In this document: positions 4,771-5,975 of the stretch, piece by piece
Numbering within the stretch: position 1 is the stretch's first letter
How the letters are laid out: the number at the start of each line of letters is the position of its first letter
Origin: Proteobacteria bacterium SG_bin5
GTDB taxonomy: Bacteria > Pseudomonadota > Alphaproteobacteria > Sphingomonadales > Sphingomonadaceae
Reading direction: 5' to 3'
DNA: 5,975 nt
Assembly (NCBI GenBank): GCA_002083475.1
Contig: LWDI01000096.1
Location: 1 to 5,975 of the forward strand
Notes under the pieces: generated by a model
What the model was told of the DNA's origin: nothing
What the model saw: only the letters and a program-made list of their open reading frames with translations
Databases searched by the model: none
Program-made: the position numbers and the translations under genes

Positions 4771-5975
4771 GCGTCCTGCTCCTTCTTGGTCTCGTCGGCC
4801 AGGTCGGCCGGATCGGCGATTTGATCGGCGATGCGCCCCAGGGCCTCGTCGCGCCCGAGGAGTTCGAGCACTTCGAAAATCCCCGGCGAGGTCTTGCGAC
4901 CCGTGAGCACCGCGCGCAGTGGCTGGGCCAGCTGCCCCAGCTTTACGCCAGCGGCTTGCGCCACGTTACGCACCGCGTCTTCCAAATTCGACGTATCCCA
5001 TGCTGCAACCGCGTCAAGCGCCGCCTGAGCCTGGGCGAGAAGCCCGCGCGCCGGGGCGTCGAGCAGGGCCGCCGCGTCGGGCTCGAGCGCCAGCGGACGC
5101 TGGGCGAAAAGAAAAGCGGTCGCCGCGACGAGTTCGTTGAGATTGGCCGCGCGCGGCTTCAGCGCGGGCATGGCGCGGCGCAGCAAATCCTGCTGCGCCG
5201 CGTCGGGCGCGAAGGGCAGGCGATCGGCCACCAGCGCCGCCAGCCGCGCGTCATCGGCCTCGCGCAGATAATGGCCGTTGAGGTTTTCGAGCTTCTTCTG
5301 GTCGAACCGCGCCGGGCTGCGGCCGACGCCATCGAGCGTGAACCAGGCGATCGCTTGTTCACGGCTGATGATTTCGGCATCGCCATGCCCCCAGCCGAGC
5401 CGCAGCAAATAGTTGAACAGCGCCTCGGGCAAGATGCCGAGTTCGTCGCGATAGGCATCGACCCCCACCGCGCCGTGGCGTTTCGACATCTTGCCGCCAT
5501 CCTGGCCGTGAATCATCGGCACATGCGCGTAAATCGGCTCGCGCCAGCCCATCGCCTTGATGATGGGGAGTTGGCGAAACGCGTTGTTCAGGTGATCATC
5601 GCCGCGAATGACATGAGTCACGCCCATGTCGTGATCGTCGACCACCACCGCGAGCATGTAAGTGGGCGTGCCATCGGAACGGAGCAGGACGAAATCGTCG
5701 ATCTCGCTATTCTGGACGGTGACTTCGCCTTGGACGCGATCATGGATCGTGGTCGCGCCCTCGCGCGGCGCCTTGAGGCGCACGACGAAGGGCTTGTCGC
5801 CGCCCTCGGCCGGATCGCGATCGCGCCAGCGCCCGTCATAGCGGATCGGCTGTTTGGCCGCCGCTTGCGCCTCGCGCAGCGCCGTCAGTTCCTCGGGGCT
5901 GGCGAAACATTTATAGGCGTGGCCACTGGCGAGCATCGCGTTCGCCACCTCGGCATGGCGCGCGGCGCGGGCGAA
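4767..5975 (-). CDS. gltX: Glutamyl-tRNA synthetase, class I (N-terminus outside window)
   Basis: The enzyme charges tRNA(Glu) with glutamate in the cytosol. About 402 codons are present. The frame stays open to the window edge, where it reads FARAARHAEVANAMLASG, typical of an internal GluRS segment, so the GTG at 5948 is not the start. The HIGH motif and first part of the Rossmann fold lie outside. Visible landmarks are the PTYMLAVVVDDHDMGVTHVIRGDDH block, the KMSKR loop (codons at 5478-5492) followed by HGAVGVDAYRDELG, then LRLGWGHGD, and a helical anticodon-binding C-terminal domain ending in an acidic/lysine tail. The insertion that holds zinc in E. coli GluRS (Cys-x-Cys and Cys-x-His) reads CFA and WRD here, so zinc is probably not bound. 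Many alphaproteobacteria use a GluRS that also charges tRNA(Gln), corrected by GatCAB; the sequence does not settle whether this one does. gltA follows with an ATGA overlap. Confidence 0.97.
   Translation of the reverse strand, partial: FARAARHAEVANAMLASGHAYKCFASPEELTALREAQAAAKQPIRYDGRWRDRDPAEGGDKPFVVRLKAPREGATTIHDRVQGEVTVQNSEIDDFVLLRSDGTPTYMLAVVVDDHDMGVTHVIRGDDHLNNAFRQLPIIKAMGWREPIYAHVPMIHGQDGGKMSKRHGAVGVDAYRDELGILPEALFNYLLRLGWGHGDAEIISREQAIAWFTLDGVGRSPARFDQKKLENLNGHYLREADDARLAALVADRLPFAPDAAQQDLLRRAMPALKPRAANLNELVAATAFLFAQRPLALEPDAAALLDAPARGLLAQAQAALDAVAAWDTSNLEDAVRNVAQAAGVKLGQLAQPLRAVLTGRKTSPGIFEVLELLGRDEALGRIADQIADPADLADETKKEQDA
4779..4784 (-). promoter_or_regulatory. Ribosome binding site of gltA inside the end of gltX
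   Basis: On the minus strand AAGGAG lies eight bases before the gltA ATG at 4770. It falls within the last codons of gltX, which encode the KKEQDA tail. It supports the ATG as start and lets gltA be translated both by coupling and by fresh initiation, as would be needed for an abundant TCA enzyme. Confidence 0.8.

Noticed and set aside
3379..4824. Open frame of 481 codons on the plus strand opposite gltA
   Set aside because: It lies antisense to an unmistakable citrate synthase with an intact active site. Its Arg/His/Ala-rich product shows no domain and is explained by GC-rich codon phase.

Overview
The window is very GC-rich, densely coding DNA from a bacterial chromosome. Its GATCG-rich composition, a DUF2336 protein coupled to a PAS histidine-kinase-like protein, and the gltX-gltA pair all suggest an alphaproteobacterium, most likely of the Sphingomonadaceae. 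This assignment comes from recall of gene content, not from a database search. There are seven complete genes and two genes cut by the window edges. No rRNA, tRNA, CRISPR or insertion sequence was seen, and no gene-free stretch exceeds 70 bases.

Left part, + strand: the C-terminal tail of a membrane protein (1-218) is followed after a 35-base gap by a DUF2336 protein (254-1360). A PAS / HisKA-like / HATPase protein (1357-2691) comes next, and its GTG start overlaps the DUF2336 stop codon (GTGA). The kinase-like protein keeps a complete-looking ATP-binding domain, but alanine replaces the usual phospho-accepting histidine. No response regulator lies next to it. This pair is the least understood part of the window.

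Middle, + strand: a compact yefM-yoeB type II toxin-antitoxin module (2760-3286). The antitoxin keeps the Arg10 and Arg31 of E. coli YefM. The toxin keeps the YoeB catalytic residues. Upstream, two CGTACA hexamers lie 12 bases apart centre to centre, overlapping a possible promoter and matching the known YefM operator layout. Toxin and antitoxin also overlap by GTGA.

Right part, - strand, converging on the toxin gene: gltX (glutamyl-tRNA synthetase, N-terminus beyond the window), gltA (type II citrate synthase) and a 62-residue two-helix membrane protein. gltX and gltA overlap by ATGA, with a strong Shine-Dalgarno sequence inside the end of gltX. The small gene starts four bases after the gltA stop. 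The three look like one transcription unit whose promoter lies outside the window.
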